From NCBI GenBank assembly GCA_026874595.1, contig CM049315.1, positions 59,768,889 to 59,832,888 of the forward strand: DNA of 64,000 nt. Reading direction: 5' to 3'. This DNA comes from Sipunculus nudus (lineage: Eukaryota > Annelida > Sipuncula > Golfingiida > Sipunculidae). The notes under the pieces were generated by a model. It saw nothing but the letters and a program-made list of their open reading frames with translations, did no database searches and was not told where the DNA came from. Below are positions 10,242-23,369 of the stretch, in pieces; the first letter of the stretch is position 1, and each line of letters begins with the position of its first letter. Made by a program: the position numbers and the translations under genes.

Positions 10242-11649
10242 TTTTATTTATTTATTTATTTTTTTTGCCTAAGTGGAATGTCACTTTACATGTTCAGGTT
10301 GCTTCACAGCCTTTCCACAAACGCTTGAGATCTCAGTCGTTGACATATTTACCCCCAGGTGGCAACAAACGCAGAATAACTCCGAAAGCACAGTATTATC
10401 CTCTGGTGGTGTGAGGTTCGCTCACCAGATGGCTCAGTTCTGTCTCAGTATGACAAAACCCACATGCTTTCGTCATATACTAGACTATCAGTCTTAGTGC
10501 ACTTATGATATGATAGATGTACGAGACAGTGACAACCCTTTAGTCATCGTTTAAGCAATTTGAGTGCTTCGCCTACTTACCTTTCTTTTAAACTCAGTTG
10601 ACTCCACCTCTAGACCTTATCATCAGGTGACTTGATATCGTGGTAATATTTGTATATAATGTAATAATATAATTCCAGGTAATTTATTGAACTGTAACTG
10701 AGAGATACAAACATATGTAAATGTAAACATGTTGCATTTTTTAGTTCAGTAAGGATTCTAATAATCCTTAATAATATATGTGTATATGTGGAGTATCTGT
10801 TTATTTTCCCATGATCTACTAGAGTCCATCCCGGCCGCGGCGCCTGGCGTGTAAATCCAGAATAATTCAGCAGTCTTATATAAAAGAAATGGTATACACA
10901 TATACTCTGAGTAACTTACATTTTTATATATAGGTCAACCATTGTGGTGTAGATGGCTTGGTACAAACGTGTTACTTCTTTATACTTGTATTTCTCTTTA
11001 AAAAATCTTGACCTGCACGGAAGCCACGTAGTCTCTCGTGGAGGAGGCCTTGTTCCATGTGGTCCTGCGGGCGGTTAAACAGGATGTTGTCTGCTGTGGA
11101 TAGCAATGAGATAGGACTCGAGTCCGGACTAATTTTGGGACTCGCACCTGGACCCGAGGGTGTGAGATTATACACATAACAAAACTACAAGATATATACC
11201 AAGTTTTAGCTGTGTATCGGGACTAAAGTGTAATAATTTTTCAAGTAAAAAGCATTGATAAGCTAACTTAAAAAATATACTTGATAATCTCGAATTTCCA
11301 TTTATTTTTTTAATAAGGGCGCACTTGTATTGGACTTCAGCTTGAACTTGAACTTGAACTTAGGTTCCAAATGACTCGGACTCGAAGAAGATGGACGGGG
11401 ACTTGAACCTCATGGACTTGGACTTGGACTCGGGTGATCTGAACTTGGACTTGCACTCAGACGCTCTGATGGTGATCATTGATGGACAGCAGTGAGATTT
11501 CCCGATTGTTGTCACATGATTTGCGGCTCTCTTTCCTCTAATAGATGCAGGAAGGCGGGATCACGGAATTCTTGTGGAAGTTGTCCATCTGAACTAGAAG
11601 AAGGTAGTAAGCTTGTATGGTAGGATGGAACTAATGTTGCCAATAATTA
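10242..11649. other. No gene seen; GGACTTG/GGACTCG repeats
   Basis: Low-complexity hexamer-like repeats (ACTTGG / ACTCGG) occupy about 11335-11470, with related words at 11115-11160. Otherwise this is featureless AT-rich DNA. Confidence 0.4.
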
Positions 11650-11682
11650 AGCCTCTGGCAGCTGTACGCTCTTCTGAGACAT

Positions 11683-12030
11683 TGATTCAGCCAGCCGCTC
11701 TGGTGTCTATTTCATAAATAATGAACAGACCTACAAATATTCGGACCACAATCACAACTGCCATTCAGATCCAACGAACCGAATGTGAGACAGGTTTGTA
11801 TGGCTTTATGTGATTACTCAAATTTTCGATGCCCTCTAGACAATGCTAAACGTTTAGTTTTAATATAGCATCAGGCGTGCTCCGGCAGCTGCGTATAACA
11901 AGTGTTGACGAGTCATTTGATTGGTTCAGTTGCCATGGATTTGACTGGAAGTTGTGATTTCGGCAGAAACACTTGCTGGTTAATTGTTCATTATTCATGA
12001 AATAGACAGCACAGTCGCCCGCTGAATCAA
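11683..12030. repeat. Inverted repeat of ~105-bp arms
   Basis: The left arm (about 11683-11785, starting TTGATTCAGC and including TGTCTATTTCATAAATAATG) reads as the reverse complement of the right arm (about 11925-12030). Divergence is moderate and the spacer is about 140 bp. A second, outer pair, AGCCTCTGGCAGCT near 11650 and AGCTGCCAGAGGCT near 12583, suggests that a larger element spans about 11648-12597. Confidence 0.6.
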
Positions 12031-12701
12031 GTTCTCTGAAAAGTATAGTTGCAGAGGCGTAGCCAGGGGTGTACCGTTGGGGGCCATACCACACCCCCTC
12101 ACCCCCTCCGATTTCGAGTGTAAGGATAGAGTTAAACTTTCCAAACCTAGATAAATTATAGCATGAAAAGGATTTTAAGAAAAACATGAAGATATCAGTC
12201 AGGTTTCAATTCCGTATACTTTATCCTCAACAATTTGTTCATAGAGATATATCTCGGGGACATTCTCCATCTGTCATAAGATAATTAAATCACTGGGGAT
12301 AAGGAATGCTTCATCCTTAACCAATGATTGATAAGCTGATTGTAATAACTGACTCTCTTCCACACATTTCTAGTTTTTATTATTGCCCTAACAAATGTTT
12401 CACATGTTTTGAGTATTAAAAATGTACAAGAATATTGAAATTATTTGCTGATTCTTGGCAGAATCTAAAATTTTCATGGATTTTCATCTCAACTGTCTCA
12501 TGCAAACATACAATTTTATACAAACACATTCACACACTCACATTATATATATGTACATGACAGAGTGGCTACACCCCGGTAGCTGCCAGAGGCTTTATAA
12601 TATGATGATCGGTGGGCCTGGTCTTACAGACTTCACAAGTATCGCGTTGGAACAGTCAAGCGCCATCTTGTGGGTGTGGAGTAAACTGATAAACATGTGA
12701 A

Positions 12702-12826
12702 GAATAACTACACGGTTCCACATTTCGATACCATAACACCACTTGTCATTGACCATACATTTGAGGAATAATGATACGGTTCCACGTGTCGATACCATAA
12801 CACCAGATGTCATTGACCATACATGT
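12702..12826 (+). repeat. Two-copy ~65-bp tandem duplication
   Basis: The phrase ACGGTTCCAC..TCGATACCATAACACCA..TGTCATTGACCATACAT occurs twice in direct tandem. Confidence 0.85.
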
Positions 12827-13391
12827 ACATGAAATTTTGTCTAAAGCCGTGGGAAACGCATTTCCCAAACTTTTCTATCAGTCTTCATAATTACAAAAGA
12901 TTTGTAACATTTTGAAATATGGAACATTATTGTTAAGATATGAAAATAAAAGCTGCAGAAGTTTTTTTTAATGACTAGCAAATAATATGTTTTGGTTTTT
13001 CGAGGATACCGCATTCAAGTTCATGTTTTGTACTTTGCACTTTCCTTGCACCCGACGGACTGCAACGAGAATGTCAGAAGTGCTATACGGCCTGGGCGGA
13101 TCCAAGCCGTCTCTCTGGAAGGTTTTCCTCTGAAACTGTGAAGATCAGGAGATATAGTTTGATTCGCGCCAAGATCATCCCACAGATAGACAAAAGGAAT
13201 TTGTCTGATGTACTCTCTGATTTACAGCCGTTGTTTTTTTACAAAGAGAAATAATCGTGTATCCTTATATCCTTGTGACACGGACCTCTTCCGCCAGATA
13301 CTGCAGAGAATATTATGGACGCCTCCCGTTTCTTCTAATGAAAATTTCTACTGGAATCCCAGCCATTCAAGGGAATTTCCCTGATCTTGTT
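12827..13391. other. No gene seen
   Basis: No coding or repeat structure was recognised. Confidence 0.3.
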
Positions 13392-13491
13392 CAGGGGCGG
13401 ATCCTGGATTAAGGAGAAGGAGAAGGAGAAGTCAAACCCAGGAGGACTAATGATAAAACCTAAAAAAAGGTCCCCAGGTCCGACGCCCCTG
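13392..13491. mobile_element. 100-bp hAT-like MITE
   Basis: The left end CAGGGGCGGATCCTGG and right end CCAGGTCCGACGCCCCTG form imperfect terminal inverted repeats of the CAGGGGCGGATCC type seen in hAT-related non-autonomous elements. No clear 8-bp target duplication was found. Confidence 0.55.
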
Positions 13492-14245
13492 CTTCCACCA
13501 GAGGGACTACCCTTCACCAGGTGACAAAGCTTTCCATGGTACGATTCAATACTCCCATCAATGCTGACTAGAGTAAGAGAGTGGGCACATATTACTTTGA
13601 CATGGTGTCACCTCGTGACAGCTGATTCTGGGTTTTATATGTTTTATAATTATGTGTTGTTGTTGTTCACAAAGCCACCTAGCATCTCCAAAGTTCTGAT
13701 TCCTTCTGCTCGCCCTGAACCCATGACTTCGCGTCATCTACAAGAGGAATATCTTCGTTTGCTAAGCCGGGAACTGGCTGAATATTATGACGTCATGCTT
13801 CCCAACAGCGGTTCATCCTCATTGGTTAATCATAAAGCTGGCTAAGCTCATAAATATCTGTGACATCCTTATTGTCATGGACCTCGCTAGCACTACAATA
13901 AACTATAAATAAAAAACAACAACACATAATTACAGCAGTGACAGTCACTTATGACCTTTTTTGTGTGTAAATGGCATGGAATCGACAGCCGTTCTTCTCG
14001 CCATCTAAGATTTGTAAGTCACATGACTCCCCAGTGATATTTTAGTTGGTTTAAATGGATTTTCGACCCCAAAACCTTGTAATAAATGCCAAAATTGTTG
14101 GAAATCGTAGGATGAAAAATAAATTATCTATGGCCATTTTAATGTCTTGGCAGCCGTTTGGACGCCATCTTTAAAATAACAACTTTCCGGAAATCCAATT
14201 TTCATTGGTTTTTAGTATGTTATTCCTGATGACAAATACTTCCAA
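13492..14245. other. No gene seen
   Basis: A 94-codon frame at 13561-13845 has no domain support. Nothing else was recognised. Confidence 0.3.
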
Positions 14246-14879
14246 CATTTGCGGATCCAGAGGAGGGCGCTCGCGGCCTCAATGCTCTTCGACTGATATG
14301 CGAACTCACGATCTGTGTTTTGCTGTCCTGTGCGCTGCTTAAGCGCAGAGGACGGTTTAACACAAGAGTATAACACCCGACATGAACATATCAGTCATTG
14401 TACCCCAAGAATAACATTTAAAAGTTTTTTTTGCAAATTATAAATGTAGATGTGCATTTTTACCATTTACGTCAACATGCTGCAAATGATTGAATGTTAA
14501 TTAGGACTTTCCAGTTTATATCCTAAATTAAAGAAATATAAATATTAAAAATGACAATACGTGAACCCCCAAGTTTGACATTTAAGAGAACAGTAGTTGA
14601 GGAATAAAAAATCCTCAAAATATTTGTGAAAGATGCCTCAGAATGTCCTCTTACATTGCAAATATCCCAGTATTGGAGGGGGACAGCCCCTCCCCTACCA
14701 CCACCCTCAAGTACCTGTAATTAACTTGAATGAAAACATGATTGTACATGATATTATTTATTAACTTTACAAAAAAAATAAATAAAACACACTTTTAGAA
14801 CTTTGCTTTTATAAAACCCATCATTCGCCAACCCAGAATCAGCGCCCCCCGTTCTTGAATTTCTGGATCCGCCTCAGGG
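14246..14879. mobile_element. Possible hAT-like non-autonomous element
   Basis: GCGGATCCAGA near 14252 and TCTGGATCCGC near 14862-14872 form an inverted pair of the same terminal type as at 13392 and 26610. No transposase is present. The foldback element begins immediately to the right. Confidence 0.4.
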
Positions 14880-14935
14880 TACTAAAGTACGGAAGCGTAT
14901 TGCTGCCACCTGGTAAAAGAAAAATAAATTATTTA

Positions 14936-15075
14936 TCTCGTACGTACGACATACTCGTACGTACGACATACTATCTCGTACGTACGACATACTATCTCGT
15001 ACGTACGACATACTATCTCATACATACGACATATTATCTCGTACGTACGACATACTATCTCGTACGTACGACATA
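14936..15075 (+). repeat. 21-bp tandem array, left arm of foldback
   Basis: About six to seven units of CTCGTACGTACGACATACTAT. Each contains the self-complementary CGTACGTACG, so each unit can itself form a small hairpin. Confidence 0.9.
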
Positions 15076-16215
15076 TTTATAAATGTATAAGCAATATAAA
15101 TGATTAAATAATGCGTGTTCTCACCCTAGCTACACAACATCTCCACCTCCTTTCAAACCGTCGGAAAACCTTTGAACAGAAAAATATATATATATTATTT
15201 ATGTATATTTTTATATATAATATACTATAAATTTAAATACTACTCGATTTAACATCTTTTTGTGTCTAGGTTTCTGAAATATTTAAAGCAAGTGAAATTT
15301 ATCAAATCTATGTCTGCCAGTCATATACAGAAATTTCATTTTCAAATAGGTAATAAAATTCTGTTAGCAGTGTATGATGTGGTAATGGTGAGCCTGTCAT
15401 AATATTAATAAGAAAAAAAAATATTGCAAAATTGAAACTACTTTTTGAAGAAGGTAGGGTTTGGACACGAGGTACAGCTACAAATAGCCTTATTTTAAGT
15501 AATTGAGAATGGATATATATGGGGTAGATTTCTTATATTCCAAAATTTATCTGTATAAAACTAGATTGATGACATAACGCACAGTGTCACTCGCCCTACT
15601 GTAAACGGCATAAAGTTCAACTCATGGGAACAAATACTTCGTTGCATAATGTATGAATCAGGAACCTCTCCTTAGGGGCACCTCTGTATTACAGAAACCT
15701 GTATATTGACACTCAAGGTTCATAATATTTTGTGATAATATGTGTATTGTCTCACGTTATCAACTCATTTTGGCTGTATACGAAAGTTGTTCAACAAATC
15801 TATGCCGATACACGGGCTTAATATCTCCTGTTTACCGGTTTTATACGTAAAATGGTTCTGTGTGTGAGTAACCACGGTGACCCTTGTCTGTTTAATATTA
15901 CAAAACCGCGTGACCAGAGGCATGATCTAAGTCTAGCACACGCCACAATTATAAAAAGAGAAGAAACATGAAAGAAGAAAACCCCAGAAAAGCTTGAAAA
16001 ACCTTGATTTGTGAAGTTGATGTGGTTGTTTTTCATCATTGATCGCGCCCGGGGCAAGTTTTTTCCACTTGTATACAAACGGTTTCAGAAAAAAATATTG
16101 AAAGACAACGTAATAGTTTTGGGGGACAACACTGTATTTCATGTATACTCACTATACCTGGGACAACAAATTGTAAATAGGTCCTTCTTTCATTTAAACT
16201 CTCTACTATACAATC

Positions 16216-16319
<104 letters not shown>

Positions 16320-17739
16320 TATAAATATGTGTGTGTGAAAAAGACTGAAAGCCTTGAGATATATTACCAGCACTGTGTTAAAATGGCTCAGCCGGTGGAT
16401 AATATACTAATGTCATAAGTAATGCATGTAATGTCTATCAGAGGTTCTTGTTTGACTAGATAAAATATTCCGACATGTGCAAGGGACACAATTAGAAATT
16501 ATTATTTGCAGGGGATTCCTATGCTTCCTTTAAAATGGAAATAAAATAGAAACGAGACCAATCGTTTAGAAACGACACAAACACAGCGCTCACGCCACTT
16601 GGTGGTGGTACAGCATTACTTAACAAATCAATGGTTTCCAAGCTTCTCTTGGTGTTTCCTCTTTCATGTTTCTTCTCATTTATATAATTGTCGCATGTGC
16701 GCGACCAAACTCTCCCTCTGGTCGTCCGGCCTTCTTATGTAAACACTAAACAGTCACTTATGGAGGTTCTGTAATACAAAGATGCCTATGAGGAGAGGTT
16801 CGTGATTCATATATATTATGAAACGGAGTGCTTGATCCTTTAAGTTGAACATATTGGAACCGTTTACAGTAGGGCGAGTTACACGTACATGTACCACATA
16901 TAAGATCTTATACTTATCCGCAAATGAGACAAATCTGAGGTGTAGATTTTACCACCACTTCAGCCTGACATATTAGGATAAGACGAATTAGAATTTTGTA
17001 TTCTTCTGTCACAGATTAATCGCACGTCCATTGATGATAGTTTTTAATATTTTTTTTTTTTTTTGTAATTTAGTTCAAAATAAAAATTATACGTACCTCA
17101 TGTAATGGGCTGTTTACTGAACAGCTACCCGTAAACCATATCAATGGATATATATGCTTTTCATAGTTTACAAGATCAACTGCACGGTGCATTATGTCAT
17201 AAATCTAGTTCTTAGACAGATCAGTTTAGAATGTTAGAAACCTGCCCCATAAATATCCATTTTCAGTTACTTAAAATCAGGCTATTTGGTAGCTGTACCT
17301 CTTGTCTGAACTCTTCTTTCTCCAAAAAATAGTTTCAGTTTGGCAAAGGCAATGTTTGTATGTTATTAACATATGACAGGCTCACTATGATAACATCATA
17401 CACTGCTAACAGAATTTAATCACCTATCTTAAAATAAAATTCTGTATATGACTGTCAGACAACGATTATAAATATTACACTACCTTTAAATGTTTCAGAA
17501 ACCAGGACACAAAAAAATGATATATTGAATAGCAATCAAATATATACTATTAATAAATAGATATATGTGAGTGTGTGTGTTCGTTTAAACGGAGGTCCAG
17601 CGGTTAGCAAGGAGATGGAGCATCTGTCTATATAGTTAATGTGAAAACACACATTATTTGACATTTATATATTGCTTATACATATATCTGTTGGCATGTT
17701 GTTTAGTCTGTGAATCAGCTCCGTAAGATTTATTATGTC

Positions 17740-17866
17740 GTAAGTATACGAGATAAGATAGTATGTCGTACGTACGAGATAGTATGTCGTACGTACGAGA
17801 TAGTATGTCGTACGTACGAGATAGTATGTCGTACGTACGAGAAAATATGTCGTACGTACGAGATAA
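17740..17866 (-). repeat. 21-bp tandem array, right arm of foldback
   Basis: About six units of the same 21-bp repeat as in the left arm, in inverted orientation (ATAGTATGTCGTACGTACGAG on the plus strand minus one base). Confidence 0.9.
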
Positions 17867-17917
17867 ATAATTTATTTTTCTTTTACCAGGTGGCAGCAAT
17901 ACGCTTCCGTACTAAAG

Positions 17918-19764
17918 ACCCTTGAAATACTTTATTTTAGAAATGAGTTGAAGGGTTACACTGTATATTGACCCGACTATAAGATTCAAATATTATAGTC
18001 GGTAGTGTACTAGAAAAATGTAAACGAGATGGTTTTGAAAATGGTCTTTAGAATATACGTCATACCAATTCTACTCCACCAACACTTTAAAACAGTTCTA
18101 AATGTACCCACCTATTTGTGTCAAACCTTCCGTGTACTATATGCGCTACTGGACCAATTTATTTTCCTGAGGTCCGGTCCTGGACTAATCAGGGTGACTG
18201 CAACATTAAAATACCACAAAACCTCTGCAAACATCAGCTTACATAATGAACAATCCTACCGACAGACTGGAAACAAACAAACGAATAAACAGGCAAATGC
18301 TGATGGAAACACTCCCTCCAGTTATACATACCCTACCACGGTAACTTTTTATATAAAAGAAATACACAGGCATAACATTCACAGGTGTAACATAAACCAT
18401 ATACACAAATTTCCATACATAAAACCGAATAATAACTTGAATGATGAAAAATCTGGATAACATTACAGCTTTCTTTTAATGCATGTCTTTTATACTCAGA
18501 GAATTCAGTTTTGACCTTAGTATAGGTACGAGCGATCACCAGGGATCTTTATTGCCTGTGTAGATTTCATGTTCATGTTATATGAACTGTATGAACGCCA
18601 TTATAAATGAAAAAGTAAAAGTGGCAATACAAGATATTTTCCCTCACTTCATATCATGTTTAATTAATTGCATCATTTCATCCTCAGAATTCATCATGGA
18701 AAATCTGTATACAGGCAAATTGTTACTGGTCAAATAAGTTATACAATGTATGAAAAGCAACTATATACAATTGTTTCTGGCCAAATAATTGATACAATGT
18801 ATGAACAGAAACTTAATTCGATCTATGAATAAATATTACCGAAAATAAGGTTATTAAATGCTTTACCCTAAGGCGCGAGGTGACCACACATTTGAACTGC
18901 AGATGCAACGTCATCTATAGTGGGTTTTGACATAAACGGTCCCATATCCGAGTGTTTTATCGCCTCCAAGTAAATGCCCCACGCAAATGTATACAGCAAT
19001 CCGCAAAACCGCATATATACCGCTCTGAATAAACGCAGCTCAGTTTTCATTTACTCAACATTGTCAAGATATTATATAGGTACAGCCCGGTGCATCTGTA
19101 AAATCTTAATATTATGACAAATGTAAGAAGTCAGTTGATTATGTATGAATACCAGTTATGCAGTTTCATGGGTTTTTTTATTTTATTATTCAAAATCACA
19201 TCTGTATTATCTTAAACTTGGATTTTTTTATGGGGGGGGGGGGCACAAACTGTTGCTTAAAGTGTACAAGTTACAAAGTACCGGACTTGTTTTGAACATA
19301 CTTGAATATTTTGACAAAATCCTCTTTTACGTGTTCCGTTTGCACATGTACATCGTTTCGTATGAATAATTTACCCTCTACGACATGCACCATTAATAAA
19401 ATATTTGGATGATCTTTCGAGGATAAAAGAAATATCATTCATATTAGATTAATTAAAAATTAAAATTGCATCATTAAAGAGCTACCCAGCTATAATGTTT
19501 GCAAAATTAAGTTTCATTATTACTGAATGTTTACAGGAGCGGATTTGGAGGGGGTACAGGCGACCTAATATAGATTAATACACATTTTAATACCGAAAAG
19601 CAAGCAGAGCCATTTTCTGAGTACCCCCCCCCCCCCCCCCCCCACACACACACACCTTCTTAAATCCTCCATCCTCCCTATTTGTGCACATTTTACATTT
19701 TCTGATGCGTGGGTTCAGCACCTGTTGATCATTCCATTATATACATGTATTTGTCTATATATGC
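17918..19764. other. No gene seen; poly-G and poly-C tracts
   Basis: A 143-codon plus-strand frame at 18029-18460 has no domain and ordinary AT-rich composition. Homopolymer tracts occur at about 19231-19242 (G) and 19624-19643 (C). A single hAT-type end, CAGGAGCGGATTTGGAG, sits near 19535. Confidence 0.35.
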
Positions 19765-20390
19765 GTTCAGGGCCCAATCACACTAAATGAAGACCTTATG
19801 GCGACCACGGCGACCTAGTAGATCGCCGTTGGTCGCCCTCAACATCGGAAAACCCTCCAAGTAGGACTGCAATGCCGCTCTCACCGCTGACACGACGTAT
19901 GATGGCGCCGCGAGCTTCGTCAGAGTGAAGACGCCAGCACACGTCGAATCCAACTGGGCGCAGAGAGAGCGCAGCTCTGACGTCATACGCGCAGCGGCAG
20001 CACCGTGCAAAGCCTGTAAAGAGCTCACTAGGGTCACCGAGGTCTCGGTAGCGGCGGGGTAAGTGTGCTGAGCCAGCGCCGTGGAAAGGGAAGGCCGATG
20101 CTACCCCGTTCACTGGCGCTCGACCTTCGCTATCAGGAAGCTAGTACTGCGCTGCTAGGACGATGATGGTGATCGAATTCCGATCTGACTGCGCTTTTAA
20201 TCCACGGAAATTTTGTCCATGTTCAAAACTTGTTGCCACTCATGGCGTTCATGACGACCAAAGGCGACACTCTCTCGCTCTTACGAAGTTCATGAAAACT
20301 TAAGGCCACTCTGGCTGCGCTATACGGCGATCTGCCCCTATTCGGTGATCGCAACGAGATCGCCTTATCGTGCGAAGGGGCTTTCAGCGG
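19765..20390. mobile_element. Possible GC-rich DNA transposon fragment
   Basis: A GC-rich island packed with GGCGACC/GGTCGCC words. AGGGCCCAATCACAC at the left loosely mirrors GTGCGAAGGGGC at the right. Two overlapping minus-strand frames of 84 and 105 codons show no family motif. The terminal match is weak, so this is tentative. Confidence 0.3.
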
Positions 20391-20790
20391 CAGTTACCAC
20401 TTTCAATACGTCAGAAATGTACATGAGCTGGAAACGTAGTCCGGGGTTCCCATCAATCAATACCTAAACGAATCATGTTCATACTTAGTTTCTAGTCATT
20501 TCGTAAGGAACCATGCATCACTGAAATAATATTCCTTTGATGTCAAAGTTTAGATTTAAATAATATATCACATTTAATGATCTCCGTTTTTCGATTCATT
20601 GTAAATTAAAAAATCGAAGAACGTTTCTTTAAAGAATATCTGTGTTCTCTTGTCTAGGAAAATATCCAATTCATAAACGGCAAACTTAAGTTTTCCATTT
20701 CCTGAAATCTTAAAATTAATATACATGTATACTAACGAAAAATAGGTACCTCGATCAGACACAGCACAGTTTCATCAAAGACAGTGTATA
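20391..20790. other. Downstream flank of the ankyrin gene
   Basis: This probably holds the 3' UTR of the minus-strand ankyrin gene. The best poly(A)-signal candidate is a minus-strand ATTAAA at 20573-20578; no minus-strand AATAAA was seen here. Confidence 0.3.
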
Positions 20791-21858
20791 TTAATGCTCC
20801 GGCAAGTCACGGATCAAGGGCAAAGCTGAGGGTTTCCTGCGCCGTTCCTTGGCATGCCCCCGCCACTTTTTGACGACGTCTTTCTGGAACCTTCCCATGA
20901 TGCCGACCACCATTGGCATGTTGGCTACGCTACTCGGCGTTCTTGTCGGTGGGCGGGGTCTGACGGCTTGGCGTCTGAAAGAAAAACTCAGTTCTTGAGA
21001 GGAGACATCCAGCAGTTTGGAAAGGAAAACGTCGCTGGTGTCCGATTGCTCTGTACGGTAAAAGGACTGTCTCGGGAACACTCGTTGGTCCGATCCGGAG
21101 GAACCAAGCGTTGAACACATTTCCAACTCTTGGTTTCTAATGTTCGGCAAAGACCGAGATACAGGGGGCAGTATCGGTGAAGTTTCCATATTAGTGTTTT
21201 TGTCTGGTACGCCTGAGCTGTCAGCACTTAATCGCGCGTTCTTTTTAATTTTAGATCTTCTCATACCTTTGAATGGTGGTAAAGATGTATCACGATTGTT
21301 CACTTCAGACGAAGGAACACAAGTATCCGTGTAATTTTGCGTTAACTTCGCAGGTCCATTTAACTCTAGTAAATTCACGATCTCCTGAAACCCAAGCCGT
21401 TGTGCTAACAAGTACGGGGTGACGCCGTCTCTGCTGCGCATGTCTATTGGCAAATCATATTTCGTCATTGCCTTCACCAAGAGCCGCACCATGTCCGTGT
21501 TCCCTGATCGTGTGGAGTAATGGAGGGCGCTCCATCCTAACTGGTCCACATGGTCAAGTTTTAAATCTCCCATCGTCTTCTGTAACAGAAGCTGGAGCAG
21601 CATATGGTAACCACGCTTACATATACACGAAAGTAAATCCATGCCCGTTCTGGCGTCCAATACGTTGTACCGAGCTCCTCTGAGAAGTAACATCTTAAAC
21701 ATTTTATATCTCTTTTTCTCATTCTGTATATCAAGCGTTAACATTAAGGGACTTCGTCCGAGTTCATCCACCGTGTTCAAAGGTATCCCGAAATCCAGGA
21801 GAAAGCGAACATGTTTAAAGCGGCATGACACGACCGCCTGGTGTAAACCTCGTGACAT
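20791..21858 (-). CDS. Ankyrin-repeat protein, uncharacterised
   Basis: A 355-residue single-exon protein. Residues ~2-172 form about five ankyrin repeats. The recognisable helices and turns include GRSPLML (~34), GWSALHYSTRSGNTDMVRLL (~107-126) and GVTPYLLAQRLGFQEIVNLL (~144-163). Residues ~173-310 are a polar, Ser/Thr-rich, probably disordered linker. The last ~45 residues are hydrophobic then strongly basic (MPMVVGIMGRF ... KERRRKP), suggesting a binding or nuclear/membrane-proximal tail. Ankyrin repeats bind proteins; no enzymatic domain is present. The layout (N-terminal repeats, long polar tail, single exon) loosely recalls vertebrate ANKRD34-like proteins, but I do not claim orthology. 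The start is the first ATG after upstream stops in AAGATGT context. A 5' non-coding exon is possible. Confidence 0.75.
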   Translation of the reverse strand: MSRGLHQAVVSCRFKHVRFLLDFGIPLNTVDELGRSPLMLTLDIQNEKKRYKMFKMLLLRGARYNVLDARTGMDLLSCICKRGYHMLLQLLLQKTMGDLKLDHVDQLGWSALHYSTRSGNTDMVRLLVKAMTKYDLPIDMRSRDGVTPYLLAQRLGFQEIVNLLELNGPAKLTQNYTDTCVPSSEVNNRDTSLPPFKGMRRSKIKKNARLSADSSGVPDKNTNMETSPILPPVSRSLPNIRNQELEMCSTLGSSGSDQRVFPRQSFYRTEQSDTSDVFLSKLLDVSSQELSFSFRRQAVRPRPPTRTPSSVANMPMVVGIMGRFQKDVVKKWRGHAKERRRKPSALPLIRDLPEH

Positions 21859-23315
21859 CTTGTTTAAAATCTTACTACCGCAAACACAAAAGACACAAAA
21901 TTCATCTGTATATTACCATATATATGGTATAGATTTTCTCCTGCTTGCCACGATATAGCAGCATACCTAGCATTTTACTTTTGATTCATTCAAGGTTGAC
22001 CGTGAGTCAATAACACTTCCACGTAGGAATCCTCGCATAGCAATCTCTCTTTTAACGTTTGTTTGTTGTTGGGTCCAGTCATTCTTACCTCCGTATATAC
22101 TTAACAACAATATTAGATCCGCCTACTTAACACCGGGTATATCCACTCAAGTAATCCTTATCACTCGCTTGTTTAACCAACAGCCATTGAGCCCTCTTTC
22201 CACACAAGAAACCTGCTTTGCAGTCATGGACGGAGGGGCCTTAAAAATCATTAGGTTGTCCAGTGTTAGCGTACTTATTATAAGCAGGTGTGATTTTCAG
22301 TGCTCTGGGACCACTCACCTCTCTCAGTCAGGCTTTCTTCGAGCCTCCCTTAATCTTACTCGTGAAATGGATTAACGAAGACCTATATCAGCTCATTAAC
22401 CTCCTCGCCGGGACACACGTGATCAGCTGTTACCTGGCTGGTGTAGCCGGCGTTGTCCTGTCACTGTTTGGTACACAAGACACTCCTATAATTTAAACCT
22501 GCCCCATTGACAGGTTCCCGTAACCAGTGTCTGTTCAAACCTAGAAGCCTGCCCGCAACCTGACTTAATCAATCTTTACTGGAATATTAATGGTCAGTGA
22601 CTCTAGTATATGGAATCAGTTTACAGGGCAACCATGCCTTCGAGTATACCAGAGACCGCTGTATCGTACACCAGGTCGTGTTTCCCAATAGTCGTCACTT
22701 CCATGTAACTTTTACATGCAGCTCCATTTGAACTTTTTTCATTTACAATGTCATTCCACGGGGGTAGCATCCATATAAATTAAAGAAACACGGACCCAAT
22801 TTGACACAACCCTTCAGTTATACGTTTTCATTAATCCTGAGTCATTATATTCCTGTATATGGTTGGATATATCATCGGTAACACAGAGGTTGCCATGTTC
22901 TTGAACGTCATTACAACCAAATCTTGTAGACACTTGTTGGAAAAGATTGTTAGCCATGTATGTGGCACCGGGTTATCGGATGATACCTTTACAATACAAG
23001 AACACGGTGTTATATACTTATGTGAACTCAGCCGCGGTTAAATGAGTATCGGGCGCGTCTTTTATACCTGGGCAATGTTAGGATCAGAATTACGTGCATG
23101 AAAAGACCGCGAGGTCATGTGCACGCGGTTCTGTTTGTGGTTCGCACATAGGAGACCCATTTACCCATCTCTGTAACGAAACCAACGTAAACACCATCCC
23201 CCGGGGCTATTTGTTACCACAGCACCGTGTCAATAATATGTATAATATACCCCCAAATAAGCAGTTAGCTTTCCACTGGTATTAGTTTACGTGTCTTGCC
23301 GACAGGAGCAACATA

Positions 23316-23318
<3 letters not shown>
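21859..23318. other. No gene seen; upstream of ankyrin gene
   Basis: This includes the presumed promoter of the ankyrin gene. An AT-rich ATATATATGG lies about 60 bp upstream of its ATG on the minus strand. Short frames of 60-68 codons have no domain support. Confidence 0.3.

Positions 23319-23365
<47 letters not shown>
23319..23365 (+). repeat. (AT)n microsatellite
   Basis: About 23 AT dinucleotides. Confidence 0.95.

Positions 23366-23369
<4 letters not shown>

Noticed and set aside
12056-12075. Single transposon-like end GCAGAGGCGTAGCCAGGGG
   Set aside because: No inverted partner or target duplication found nearby, so an element could not be delimited.
18029-18460. 143-codon frame
   Set aside because: Low-complexity composition, no motif, no splice or promoter support.
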